Shown piece by piece: positions 8,724 through 16,238 of a stretch of 28,198 bases of DNA. The position numbers were made by a program, and so were the translations under genes. Below the pieces are notes generated by a model, which was not told the origin of the DNA, ran no database searches, and saw only the letters and a list, made by a program, of their open reading frames with translations. Numbering within the stretch: the first letter of the stretch is position 1; each line of letters opens with the position of its first letter. Source of the stretch: UBA1738 sp045591565 (GTDB lineage Bacteria; Bacillota; Clostridia; UBA1381); the NCBI GenBank assembly GCA_045591565.1, contig JAZNTB010000031.1, forward strand, positions 1 through 28,198, written 5' to 3'.

Positions 8724-8751
8724 TTGAAAGAAATCTATGGTAAAATACAAT
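8724..8751 (+). promoter_or_regulatory. sigma-A promoter of the dehydrogenase-isomerase-GH57-radical SAM operon
   Basis: TTGAAA (8724-8729) and TACAAT (8746-8751) are separated by 16 bases, the same hexamers as at the KDPG aldolase promoter. A start near 8757 would leave a leader of about 42 bases before the ATG at 8799. It marks region 3 as a separate transcription unit from the KDG genes. Confidence 0.6.
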
Positions 8752-8756
8752 GGAAT

Positions 8757-8768
8757 GCTTAGCGAAGC
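8757..8768. promoter_or_regulatory. short palindrome at the predicted start of transcription, possible operator
   Basis: GCTT-AGCG-AAGC forms a short dyad immediately after the -10 hexamer. It resembles an operator half-site pair or a weak leader hairpin. It shares no obvious sequence with the palindrome at 6175-6202, so there is no evidence that one regulator controls both units. Confidence 0.25.
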
Positions 8769-8798
8769 TACCGAAAACATTTTGAAAGGGGTATTACC

Positions 8799-9875
8799 AT
8801 GAGTAACAAAGACTACAAAACCTGCAGAGCGGTTGTTATTGAAAAACCGTTTTATGCAAATTTAAGAGAAATCAAGCTCACAGAGCCAAAAGAGGACGCA
8901 TTTGTCGCAAAAACACTTTACAGCTCGATTTCAACAGGAACAGATATGAAGACCTATAAGGGTATGCAGCATCCTGAACAGTGCTATTATCCGCTTGTTC
9001 CGGGATATGAAACAGCAGGTGTTGTTGTGGCTGTACCGGAAGAAGGAGCAGACCTTTCAAGAATTCCTGAAAGTGCGCGAAACCTTAAGGTTGGCGACAG
9101 GGTTATGATAAATGAGTGCAGACAGTACGGGGATGTGTGCGCTGCATGGGGTGGCGGAAGTGAATACACAATCAAGGATTCCTTCACAACAAATGACCAG
9201 TTTGACTATATGGTAAAAATCCCTGACAATGTAACAGATATACAGGCAGTACTTGCATATCTTGCGTGCGTTCCGCTAAAGGGAATTAAAAGACTTACTC
9301 TAAGACCTAACGAAACCTTTGTTGTAATCGGTGCCGGAATGGTTGGTATTTCAGCTATTCAGGAGCTCAAGATTTTAGAGCCTACACTTAAGGTTATCTG
9401 TATTGAAAGAAATGCGTTCCGCAGAAGTATTGCAGAAAACTATGCAGACCTTGTTGTTTCACCTGAGGAAGCAGAGGAGAAAATCCGTGAATTCACAAAC
9501 GGCAAGATGGCAGACCAGCTTATGGAATGTAGCGGAAACCCTGAGGTTGTCGGAACACTTCATAAGTACATAAAGGACGGCGGCTGGGAGGATGACGATA
9601 TTCCGGCTCATATCCATCTGCAGGGAGATTATCCTGACAAGATTATTTTCGACCACTACCACAGATGGTTCGTTAAGAATGCTACAATCACAATGACCTG
9701 TGCACTTCGCGCGGGATGTAAGGAACAGGTGCTAGAGTGGATTTCAGAGGGTAAGTTTGATACAAGCAAGCTTCCTATCGAAATCTGGCCGGTTACAAAG
9801 TGCAAAGAAGCGTTTGAGTACCTTGCAGAAAAGAAAGAGGATTGTTTCAAGATTCTGTTTGACTGGAGTAAATAA
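8799..9875 (+). CDS. medium-chain dehydrogenase/reductase lacking the standard zinc-ligand residues
   Basis: A 358-residue NAD(P)-dependent oxidoreductase of the MDR superfamily. Residues ~1-155 form the GroES-like catalytic domain and the centre is a Rossmann fold with VVIGAGMVGISAIQ. In zinc alcohol dehydrogenases the region reads CGICGTD and GHE; here it reads YSSISTGTDMK and VPGYETAG, so both the catalytic Cys and His ligands are replaced, and the four-cysteine structural zinc lobe is missing (only ECRQYGDVC remains). The STGT signature recalls BchC-like and other non-zinc MDR proteins. AAAGGGG precedes the ATG. It is the first gene of its operon, 19 bases before the isomerase gene. It probably oxidises or reduces a sugar or polyol carbon; the substrate is unknown. 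Confidence 0.85.
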   Translation: MSNKDYKTCRAVVIEKPFYANLREIKLTEPKEDAFVAKTLYSSISTGTDMKTYKGMQHPEQCYYPLVPGYETAGVVVAVPEEGADLSRIPESARNLKVGDRVMINECRQYGDVCAAWGGGSEYTIKDSFTTNDQFDYMVKIPDNVTDIQAVLAYLACVPLKGIKRLTLRPNETFVVIGAGMVGISAIQELKILEPTLKVICIERNAFRRSIAENYADLVVSPEEAEEKIREFTNGKMADQLMECSGNPEVVGTLHKYIKDGGWEDDDIPAHIHLQGDYPDKIIFDHYHRWFVKNATITMTCALRAGCKEQVLEWISEGKFDTSKLPIEIWPVTKCKEAFEYLAEKKEDCFKILFDWSK

Positions 9876-9893
9876 TTAAAGGAGAACAGCATT

Positions 9894-10700
9894 ATGATAT
9901 TTGGAAACGCAGCGTGGGGATTTCGTGAAACCCCGCTTGAGAAACAGCTGGAAATCACAAAGAAAATGGGACTTTCGGTCTTGGAGCTTGGTATTGCAAA
10001 TGCACCTGGCGATATCCAGATAGGCGGCGATACAAAGGCTGTTGTTGATTTATATAACAAGTACGGTATTTCACTTATTTGTGCAGCTACCGGAAATGAT
10101 TTCACAACCGGAAGCACGGAGGATGTAGAGAAAATAAAGAGCGTGCTTGATATGTGTGCCGATATGGGCATAAAATATTTGAGAATTTTCGCAGGCTTCT
10201 CGCCGGCAGACGAAGTTACCGGCGAGCGTTGGGATACAATGATTAAGTGCCTTTGCGAGGTTGGAAAGTATGCAGAGAAGATAGGTGTCACACCGGTTGT
10301 TGAAACACACGGCGGAGTGAATGGCTATGATGACGGCGTGGAGCATTTCCACACAACATCTACAAAGCCTGAGCTTTTGAAAAAGATGCTCGAAGAAATT
10401 CCGGCAAATATCGGAATGAATTATGATCCTGCAAACCTTTATGCAGTAGGCATCAAAAATCCTGATGAAATTTATCAGCAGATAAAGGACAGAGTGTGCT
10501 ATGTGCATATGAAGGATTTTGTAAACCTTCCGTCAGGACATATAAAGCCTGCAGCTTGCGGAGAAAGTGATATGGACTGGAAAGCAATCTTGAAGGGCCT
10601 TGAAGGCAGGGATATTATAGCTCTGTTTGAGTATGAAAATACTGAGGATGTCGAGGCAGGATGCAAAAGGTCATATGACTTTGTAAACGGGCTTTTATAA
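9894..10700 (+). CDS. sugar phosphate isomerase/epimerase-type TIM barrel (AP endonuclease 2 family)
   Basis: A 268-residue protein with the xylose isomerase-like TIM-barrel fold (IolE/IolI, tagatose 3-epimerase and hydroxypyruvate isomerase relatives). Likely divalent metal ligands are the Glu of VVETHGG, the Asp of NYDPANL, the His of YVHMKDF and the C-terminal Glu of LFEYEN, matching the usual Glu-Asp-His-Glu set. The N-terminus (MIFGNAAWGFRETPLEKQL) is also typical. AAAGGAG precedes the ATG. Sandwiched between a dehydrogenase and a GH57-like protein, it probably interconverts keto-sugar epimers or dehydrates an inosose-type intermediate. IolE-like dehydration, epimerisation and isomerisation are all possible and cannot be told apart by reading. 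Confidence 0.85.
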   Translation: MIFGNAAWGFRETPLEKQLEITKKMGLSVLELGIANAPGDIQIGGDTKAVVDLYNKYGISLICAATGNDFTTGSTEDVEKIKSVLDMCADMGIKYLRIFAGFSPADEVTGERWDTMIKCLCEVGKYAEKIGVTPVVETHGGVNGYDDGVEHFHTTSTKPELLKKMLEEIPANIGMNYDPANLYAVGIKNPDEIYQQIKDRVCYVHMKDFVNLPSGHIKPAACGESDMDWKAILKGLEGRDIIALFEYENTEDVEAGCKRSYDFVNGLL

Positions 10701-10725
10701 TAAAGCTGCGTGTTAATTCAGTAAA

Positions 10726-10743
10726 TATTGAGGGGACTCAATA
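10726..10743. repeat. perfect 7-bp inverted repeat upstream of the GH57-like gene
   Basis: TATTGAG and CTCAATA flank a GGGA loop in the 74-base gap between the isomerase and GH57-like genes. There is no U-tract directly after it, so it is not a classic terminator. It could be a regulator site or an mRNA processing or stability hairpin. A TATAAA hexamer follows at 10745-10750, but no good -35 is visible. Confidence 0.4.
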
Positions 10744-10774
10744 ATATAAAATATGCATTTTAAGGAGAGAAAAT

Positions 10775-12145
10775 ATGAAACCAAAGGTAATATTTATGCC
10801 ACATGCGAATATTCAGTATTCACAGCTGGCACCGGAGAAAAGATTATGGGTAATGAAGAACTGCTACGAGAAGCTTTTCGACCTTATAGACGGTGGTGAC
10901 TATAAGATTGCTTTTGAAGCAAGCGGTATCACAATCGACGAAATGGCAAAGCAGGCACCTGAAGTACTTGCAAAGCTAAGAAAACTTGTAGAGGAAGGAA
11001 AGGTTGAGCCGGTATCTTCACCATATATTCACTTTATGCTTTCAAATATCCCGAAGGAAGTGTGTGTACATTCATTAAAGCACTCACTTGATGTTTGGGA
11101 AAAGCATGTCGGCAAGCGCCCGAAAATCGGTTGGAACCCTGAATGCGGATGGGCAAGCTATATTCCTGATGTATATAAAGAGTGCGGAGTTGAGGCGTTG
11201 GTTATGGACGCAGACTCACTGATGCTGTCCTTTGATGAAATCAGAAAGGCAACAGGTCTTGAATTTGATGTTGCAGGACATTCAAACAAAAACCACCTCT
11301 TTAAGATTGAGGAATACATAAAGGATAAGCCACAGTTTATGAAATATATCACAAATCCGTCTGTTGCACCAAACGGACTCAAGATGATATTCAGAAGTGA
11401 CTGTATGGCAAACCTTCTTCTGTGGTACTTAATGGGTGCAACAGAGGGACTTCGTGAAGAGCCTATCAATATGGGCGAAATTAAGAATATGCTTGCAAAC
11501 TGGCAGGAAAGAATTGCCGAGACGGGTTCATTTATCATGCCATATGCCGAAGATGCTGAGTATATCGGCTCAAGTGCATATTTCTATGTAAAACAGTTCA
11601 ATCAGGCAAGATTCTTTGAGGAAGAACCAAAGAGCGTAGAGCGCTTTAAGGAAATTCTTGACGCTGCAAAGGATGCAGGTTATGAGTTTGCAACACCTTC
11701 AGAGGTGATTGCGAGCGGAAACATTATTGAAAACGAGTATGTTGACAATATTGAAAACGGTGTTGCATGGCATGGCGGTACAGCGAAGGCTTGGGCAAAT
11801 ACAGAATATTCAAGAATTATGGACCCTGTATGTGTAAGTATCCTTGCAGGTATTAATGCAGTTAAGGCTAAAATTGGCGATTGCGATGAGCTTGACAATG
11901 CGATGAAGGCTTTAGCTAGCGCTTGGGTTTCTGACTCAAGATGGCCACCGGCACCAACTTCACCGGGAAGATTCAATGTTCGCGAGAGTCTTGACGATAT
12001 GTACGAGGCAAACGAGTGCATAAGGAAGGCTATGGTTGCGGGCGGAGTTGAGGCAAAAAGAGGCCTTTACTCACCTAATCTTATGAAGACTCAGATTAAG
12101 GCTATTGATGATAAACTGATGGGAATGAGCTACTTTGGAGAATAA
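10775..12145 (+). CDS. GH57-like glycoside hydrolase/deacetylase-fold protein of unknown substrate
   Basis: A 456-residue protein whose motif layout matches the (beta/alpha)7-barrel GH57 group. MPHANIQYS near residues 8-16 stands for the N-terminal histidine motif. EPVSSPYIHFMLSN (~78-91) matches the second conserved region. GWNPECGWAS (~119-128) contains the likely nucleophile Glu123, and MPYAEDAEYIGSSAY (~255-269) contains the likely acid Asp260. A C-terminal segment with WVSDSRWPP resembles the tryptophan-rich helical region of GH57 enzymes. There is no signal peptide, so it acts inside the cell. TAAGGAG precedes the ATG. It overlaps the radical SAM gene by 11 bases. Known GH57 members are alpha-amylases, glucanotransferases, branching enzymes and galactosidases; this sequence does not fit any of these closely by eye, and it could be a relative without hydrolase activity. 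Confidence 0.65.
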   Translation: MKPKVIFMPHANIQYSQLAPEKRLWVMKNCYEKLFDLIDGGDYKIAFEASGITIDEMAKQAPEVLAKLRKLVEEGKVEPVSSPYIHFMLSNIPKEVCVHSLKHSLDVWEKHVGKRPKIGWNPECGWASYIPDVYKECGVEALVMDADSLMLSFDEIRKATGLEFDVAGHSNKNHLFKIEEYIKDKPQFMKYITNPSVAPNGLKMIFRSDCMANLLLWYLMGATEGLREEPINMGEIKNMLANWQERIAETGSFIMPYAEDAEYIGSSAYFYVKQFNQARFFEEEPKSVERFKEILDAAKDAGYEFATPSEVIASGNIIENEYVDNIENGVAWHGGTAKAWANTEYSRIMDPVCVSILAGINAVKAKIGDCDELDNAMKALASAWVSDSRWPPAPTSPGRFNVRESLDDMYEANECIRKAMVAGGVEAKRGLYSPNLMKTQIKAIDDKLMGMSYFGE

Positions 12146-13100
12146 ACCTGAGCTTGTACATTTTCAAATTACAAGAGGTTGCAATTTAAGATGTTACTTT
12201 TGTGGTCAATGGGGGAAAAAAGGCTTTTTTTCGGGGGCGCAGGGTCTTGAAATGACACTTGACGACTGGAAAAAGGTTGCCCGTGACCTAAAGGAAAGCT
12301 ATGACTCTCTTCCTCACATAATGTTGTGGGGAGGAGAGCCTTTGGTATGTCCGTTCTTTGATGAGCTTGTCACTTTTTTAAAGGAAGAGGGCTTCACTCT
12401 CGGTATGGTAACAAACGGAGTGCTGCTTGATGGGCACATGGATATTTGCAAAAGTGCGTTTAAAACAATCCATGTTTCGCTCGATGGACCGGAAAAAATC
12501 CATGACAGCATACGCGGTAAAGGCGTTTTTGACAAGGTGAGCCGTAACTTAAAACAGCTTGCGATAACCGATGCAGAGGTTATTGTCATGAGTGTGATGT
12601 CGCCGGATTTGCTGGATGAGCTTGAAAAATTCCCGTATCTTGTTGAAGAACTTGGAGTGGATGGCTTGTATCTTCAGGATTATATCAGACTTGATAAGAA
12701 TGAGGCCGAAGAATACAAAAAATGGATGGCGGAGAGCTTTGATATTTGTGCAACCGAAATTGATTCCTGGATTGCCCAAATGCCGGCAGATTACGAGGAC
12801 AGAAAAGCAGCTGCCCTTGCGAGAGTAAGAGCGGAAGCATATAAAATCCCGGTAACCTATATTCCGCATAGATTTTGCGGAGAAACCTGTTTGTCGCCGT
12901 TTAAGCACATTCACATTTCGTGGAACGGTAATGTTATGTATTGTACTGATTTTTATGACTTTTCTGCGGGTAATGTCAAAAACGAAAAGGTAACCGACAT
13001 ATTCCGGAATGATATAACAAAAAAGTTCAGGGAAGAGCTTCATAAAAATCCTGCGTGTAAACATTGTTCCTGGCGGAATAAAAAGAATTTTTATCTTTAA
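12135..13100 (+). CDS. radical SAM enzyme with a Twitch-like (short SPASM) auxiliary cluster domain
   Basis: A 321-residue radical S-adenosylmethionine enzyme. RGCNLRCYFCGQWG gives the CxxxCxxC cluster motif (Cys16, Cys20, Cys23), and MLWGGEPL (~63-70) is the SAM-binding GGE motif. The C-terminus has C-x12-G-x4-C (Cys252, Cys270) followed by C-x2-C (Cys308, Cys311), then ends ten residues later. That is enough for one auxiliary 4Fe-4S cluster but lacks the later cysteines of a full SPASM domain. The TTG at 12135 is the only plausible start; it overlaps the GH57-like gene by 11 bases, with a weak GGGA upstream. It is the last gene before a strong terminator. Twitch-type enzymes include dehydrogenases such as BtrN and the cyclase MoaA; the substrate here is unknown. 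Confidence 0.88.
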   Translation: MENKPELVHFQITRGCNLRCYFCGQWGKKGFFSGAQGLEMTLDDWKKVARDLKESYDSLPHIMLWGGEPLVCPFFDELVTFLKEEGFTLGMVTNGVLLDGHMDICKSAFKTIHVSLDGPEKIHDSIRGKGVFDKVSRNLKQLAITDAEVIVMSVMSPDLLDELEKFPYLVEELGVDGLYLQDYIRLDKNEAEEYKKWMAESFDICATEIDSWIAQMPADYEDRKAAALARVRAEAYKIPVTYIPHRFCGETCLSPFKHIHISWNGNVMYCTDFYDFSAGNVKNEKVTDIFRNDITKKFREELHKNPACKHCSWRNKKNFYL

Positions 13101-13113
13101 TATAAAAAATCAA

Positions 13114-13151
13114 ATCCCCTTTTCAACACTTTGGTTGAGAGGGGGTTTTTC
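13114..13151 (+). terminator. intrinsic terminator after the radical SAM gene
   Basis: CCCCTTTTCAAC pairs with GTTGAGAGGGG around a short ACTTTG loop, with one bulge, and is followed by TTTTT. It lies 14 bases after the radical SAM stop and closes the region 3 operon before the lon promoter. Confidence 0.9.
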
Positions 13152-13197
13152 ATTTGACGAGCTTTAGAAAATACCGTTATTTTTCTGTCGAAATAGG

Positions 13198-13226
13198 TTG
13201 AAAAAACACGCGGTATGGTGTATAAT
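13198..13226 (+). promoter_or_regulatory. sigma-A promoter of lon
   Basis: TTGAAA (13198-13203), a 17-base spacer and TATAAT (13221-13226) make a near-perfect promoter. Transcription should start near 13233, about 27 bases before the chosen TTG start. This rules out the in-frame ATG at 13215, which lies inside the promoter. No CIRCE element or CtsR box is evident. Confidence 0.85.
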
Positions 13227-13259
13227 ATATGTTGGATAATTGTAATAGGAGTGAATTAC

Positions 13260-15605
13260 TTGGATAATATATATACATTACCGTTTTTGGCACTTAGAAA
13301 CCTTGTAGTGTTCCCTAATACATCGGTAAGCTTTGATGCTATAAGAACAAGGTCAATAAAGGCGATTGAAGCGGCCATGAGCTCCGGTAGGGAGATTTTT
13401 GTTGTAACACAAAAAGACCCGCAAAAGGAAAAGCCGTCCATTCTTGATTTGTATAAAGTTGGTGTTATAGCAAAGGTAAACCAGACCGTTAAATTGCAAA
13501 ACGGTGTTACGAGGGTTATGATAGACGGAATCGCAAGAGCACGACTTACAGAGGTTCTGTGCGAAACGCCGTACGGTCAGTGCGTTGTGGAAAAAATTGA
13601 GGAAAATGATACTGAAAATATTATTGTAAATGAGGGCTTTATAAGGAGCCTTGAAAATGCATTCGGTGAGTATTTTTCAATAAACCGTAATATTACGCCG
13701 CAGAACTTTGTTGTGCCGCCGGAAAAAAGAACACCATCGGCGTTTGCGGATGCAATCGCATCGAGTGTAACTCTTGACTTTAAAATAAAGCAGGAGATTT
13801 TAGAGGAGCTTGACCCGTATGTAAGGGTTGAAAAGCTTGTAACCGAGATAAATAAGGAGGTTCAGGTACTTAAAATATCGCGCGAAATAGATGCCAAGGT
13901 CAAAAAGAGCATAGACGAAAACCAGCGAGAGTACTACCTTCGTGAGGAAATGAAAGCAATTGAAGAGGAACTTGGCGAGAAGGAAGGGATAAAAGGCGAA
14001 GCACACGCTTATCGTGAAAGAATAAAAAAGCTTAAAAAGCCAATCCGTGAAAAGCTGGAAAAGGACATTTCAAGATTTGAAAAGATGCAGTCCTCCTCTC
14101 CTGATAGTGCCGTTATGCGAAATTATCTGGATACAGTGATTTCTCTTCCATGGAACAAGCATACCAAGGAAAACATTGATATCAAAAAGGCTCGTGAGGT
14201 GCTGGAAGCTGACCATTACGGACTTACAAAGGTAAAGGAAAGAATTTTAGAGTATTTGTCGGTAAGGAAACTGACAAACGGCAGGGAGGGTTCAATACTT
14301 TGTCTTGCCGGACCTCCCGGAACAGGAAAAACTTCCATTGCAAAGAGTATCGCACGGGCGTTGGGACGCAAATATGTAAGAATTTCCCTGGGCGGCGTGC
14401 ATGATGAGGCAGATATAAGAGGTCACAGAAAAACCTATATCGGCGCAATGCAGGGGCGCATAATGTCTGCAATAATGGAAGCGAATGTGAAAAATCCGCT
14501 TATTCTTTTAGACGAAATCGATAAAATGGGACAGGACTATAAGGGAGACCCGTCTGCGGCGCTTTTGGAGGTTTTGGATTCGGAGCAGAACTCTGCGTTT
14601 CGTGACCATTTTATAGAGGTTCCTTTTGATTTGTCCGGCGTGATGTTCGTGACAACAGCGAATATGCTTTCTGCAATCCCTGAACCGCTTCTGGACAGAA
14701 TTGAGGTTATCGAGGTTACAGGATATACAAATCAGGAAAAGGAATGTATTGCCAAACAGTATCTTCTACCAAGACAGATTAAACAAAATGGGCTTGAAAA
14801 CTGTAAGGTAACAGTTTCGGATGATGCAATCTCCGACCTGATAAATTATTACACACGCGAGTCCGGTGTGCGTCATTTGGAACGCGAAATCGGCACTTTA
14901 ATGAGAAAGAGCGCGAAGAAGATTCTTGAGGAAAATAAAAAATCCTTAAAGATAACATCTAAAAACCTGACCGAATATATGGGAAAACACAGATATTCGG
15001 TAGAGCTTATAAATGAAAAGGACGATGTGGGAATAGTAAGGGGTCTTGCATGGACAAGCTCGGGCGGAGACACCTTGTCTGTTGAGGTTAATGTAATGGC
15101 AGGCTCAGGAAAAATCGAGCTTACCGGAAATCTCGGCGATGTGATGAAAGAATCGGCGCTTGCTGCTGTGAGCTACATAAGAACCAGAACAAGCGAACTT
15201 GGGATTTACGATAAATTCCACAAAACCTGCGATATCCATATTCATGTGCCGGAGGGTGCCGTTCCAAAAGACGGACCGTCTGCCGGAATAACTATGGCGA
15301 CGGCTATTGCATCGGCACTTACAGGATATCCTGTAAGGCGTGATGTTGCTATGACTGGCGAAATAACCTTAAGGGGCAGAGTTTTAGCTATCGGCGGACT
15401 TAAGGAAAAGTCTGCAGCAGCATACCGTGCAGGTATCAAAACAGTGCTTATCCCTGCGGAAAACAAGCCTGACCTTGACGATGTGCCCGAGATAGTAAAG
15501 GATACAATTGAGTTTGTTCCTGTATCCAATATGGATGAGGTGCTAAGCTTGGCGCTCGGTAAAAGACGCAGGGCGGGAAGCTTTAAAATACCGCATGAAG
15601 AATAG
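13260..15605 (+). CDS. lon: ATP-dependent protease Lon
   Basis: Cytoplasmic AAA+ serine protease that degrades misfolded and regulatory proteins; 781 residues, the usual LonA length. The N-terminal LON domain (IYTLPFLALRNLVVFPNT onward) is followed by a coiled-coil segment. The AAA+ module has Walker A GPPGTGKT (~351-358) and Walker B LILLDEID (~414-421). The C-terminal protease domain has PKDGPSAG with catalytic Ser674 and GGLKEK with Lys717, the Lon Ser-Lys dyad. I chose TTG at 13260 because AGGAGTGA lies six bases upstream and the promoter precedes it. An earlier ATG at 13215 would lie within the promoter, and a GTG at 13251 overlaps the SD. The next gene, ysxC, follows after 15 bases, the same pair as in Bacillus. 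Confidence 0.97.
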   Translation: MDNIYTLPFLALRNLVVFPNTSVSFDAIRTRSIKAIEAAMSSGREIFVVTQKDPQKEKPSILDLYKVGVIAKVNQTVKLQNGVTRVMIDGIARARLTEVLCETPYGQCVVEKIEENDTENIIVNEGFIRSLENAFGEYFSINRNITPQNFVVPPEKRTPSAFADAIASSVTLDFKIKQEILEELDPYVRVEKLVTEINKEVQVLKISREIDAKVKKSIDENQREYYLREEMKAIEEELGEKEGIKGEAHAYRERIKKLKKPIREKLEKDISRFEKMQSSSPDSAVMRNYLDTVISLPWNKHTKENIDIKKAREVLEADHYGLTKVKERILEYLSVRKLTNGREGSILCLAGPPGTGKTSIAKSIARALGRKYVRISLGGVHDEADIRGHRKTYIGAMQGRIMSAIMEANVKNPLILLDEIDKMGQDYKGDPSAALLEVLDSEQNSAFRDHFIEVPFDLSGVMFVTTANMLSAIPEPLLDRIEVIEVTGYTNQEKECIAKQYLLPRQIKQNGLENCKVTVSDDAISDLINYYTRESGVRHLEREIGTLMRKSAKKILEENKKSLKITSKNLTEYMGKHRYSVELINEKDDVGIVRGLAWTSSGGDTLSVEVNVMAGSGKIELTGNLGDVMKESALAAVSYIRTRTSELGIYDKFHKTCDIHIHVPEGAVPKDGPSAGITMATAIASALTGYPVRRDVAMTGEITLRGRVLAIGGLKEKSAAAYRAGIKTVLIPAENKPDLDDVPEIVKDTIEFVPVSNMDEVLSLALGKRRRAGSFKIPHEE

Positions 15606-15620
15606 AAATGAGGTGCAGTT

Positions 15621-16220
15621 ATGAATTTACACAAAGCGGAAATTGCCGTTTCGGCTGTAAAAAAAGAACAGTATCCAAAAACCGGATACCCTGAGTTTGC
15701 ATTTGTCGGACGCTCGAATGTGGGAAAGTCTTCGATGATAAACAAGCTATTGAACAGAAAGTCGCTGGCGAGAGTGAGCTCTACTCCGGGAAAGACTATA
15801 ACTATAAATTTCTATAATATTGATGAAACAATTTACCTTGTTGACTTGCCGGGCTACGGCTATGCAAAAAGAGCAAAGGCTGATGTTGAGAGCTGGGGTA
15901 ATATGATAGACGACTATCTTTACCGCAGGCAACAACTCAGAAAGGTTATGCTTTTGGTGGATTCCCGCCATGCGCCGACAGATGATGACAAGATGATGCT
16001 GGACTGGATAAGGGCATCCCAACCAGATGAAGGGGTTATTGTTATTGCGACCAAAACCGATAAGCTTTCAAAGAGAGAAACAGAAACAAACCTCGAAATG
16101 ATTTGGAACGAGCTTGAGCTTAATGAAGACGATATCTTAGTGCCGTTTTCCATTAAAACTGATGAGGGCAAATGCACGGTGTGGGATATGATTGAGCTTA
16201 TGAGAAATCCGGAACTGTGA
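15621..16220 (+). CDS. ysxC: ribosome biogenesis GTPase YsxC/EngB
   Basis: Essential TRAFAC-class GTPase needed for late assembly of the large ribosomal subunit; 199 residues, the family norm. G1 is GRSNVGKSS (residues 30-38), the switch region carries STPGKTI (~54-60), G3 is DLPGYGYAKR (~75-84) and G4 is TKTDKL. GAGGTG precedes the ATG. It follows lon by 15 bases and is followed immediately by the HlyD-like gene, so it is probably read from the lon promoter. Alternative symbols are engB and yihA. No unusual residues were seen. Confidence 0.96.
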   Translation: MNLHKAEIAVSAVKKEQYPKTGYPEFAFVGRSNVGKSSMINKLLNRKSLARVSSTPGKTITINFYNIDETIYLVDLPGYGYAKRAKADVESWGNMIDDYLYRRQQLRKVMLLVDSRHAPTDDDKMMLDWIRASQPDEGVIVIATKTDKLSKRETETNLEMIWNELELNEDDILVPFSIKTDEGKCTVWDMIELMRNPEL

Positions 16221-16238
16221 TTGGAAAGAGGTAACAGA

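Noticed and set aside
8751..8798. Riboswitch or long structured leader before the dehydrogenase gene
   Set aside because: Only about 42 bases separate the predicted start of transcription from the ATG, too short for known riboswitch classes.
9656..10291. A 211-codon open frame on the minus strand opposite the isomerase gene
   Set aside because: It lies wholly opposite a gene with clear family motifs, its translation is serine/isoleucine/phenylalanine-rich without a recognisable domain, and no SD or promoter fits.
13215..13259. Longer lon start at the in-frame ATG 13215
   Set aside because: This ATG overlaps the lon promoter, with TATAAT at 13221-13226, and would add residues foreign to the Lon N-terminus.
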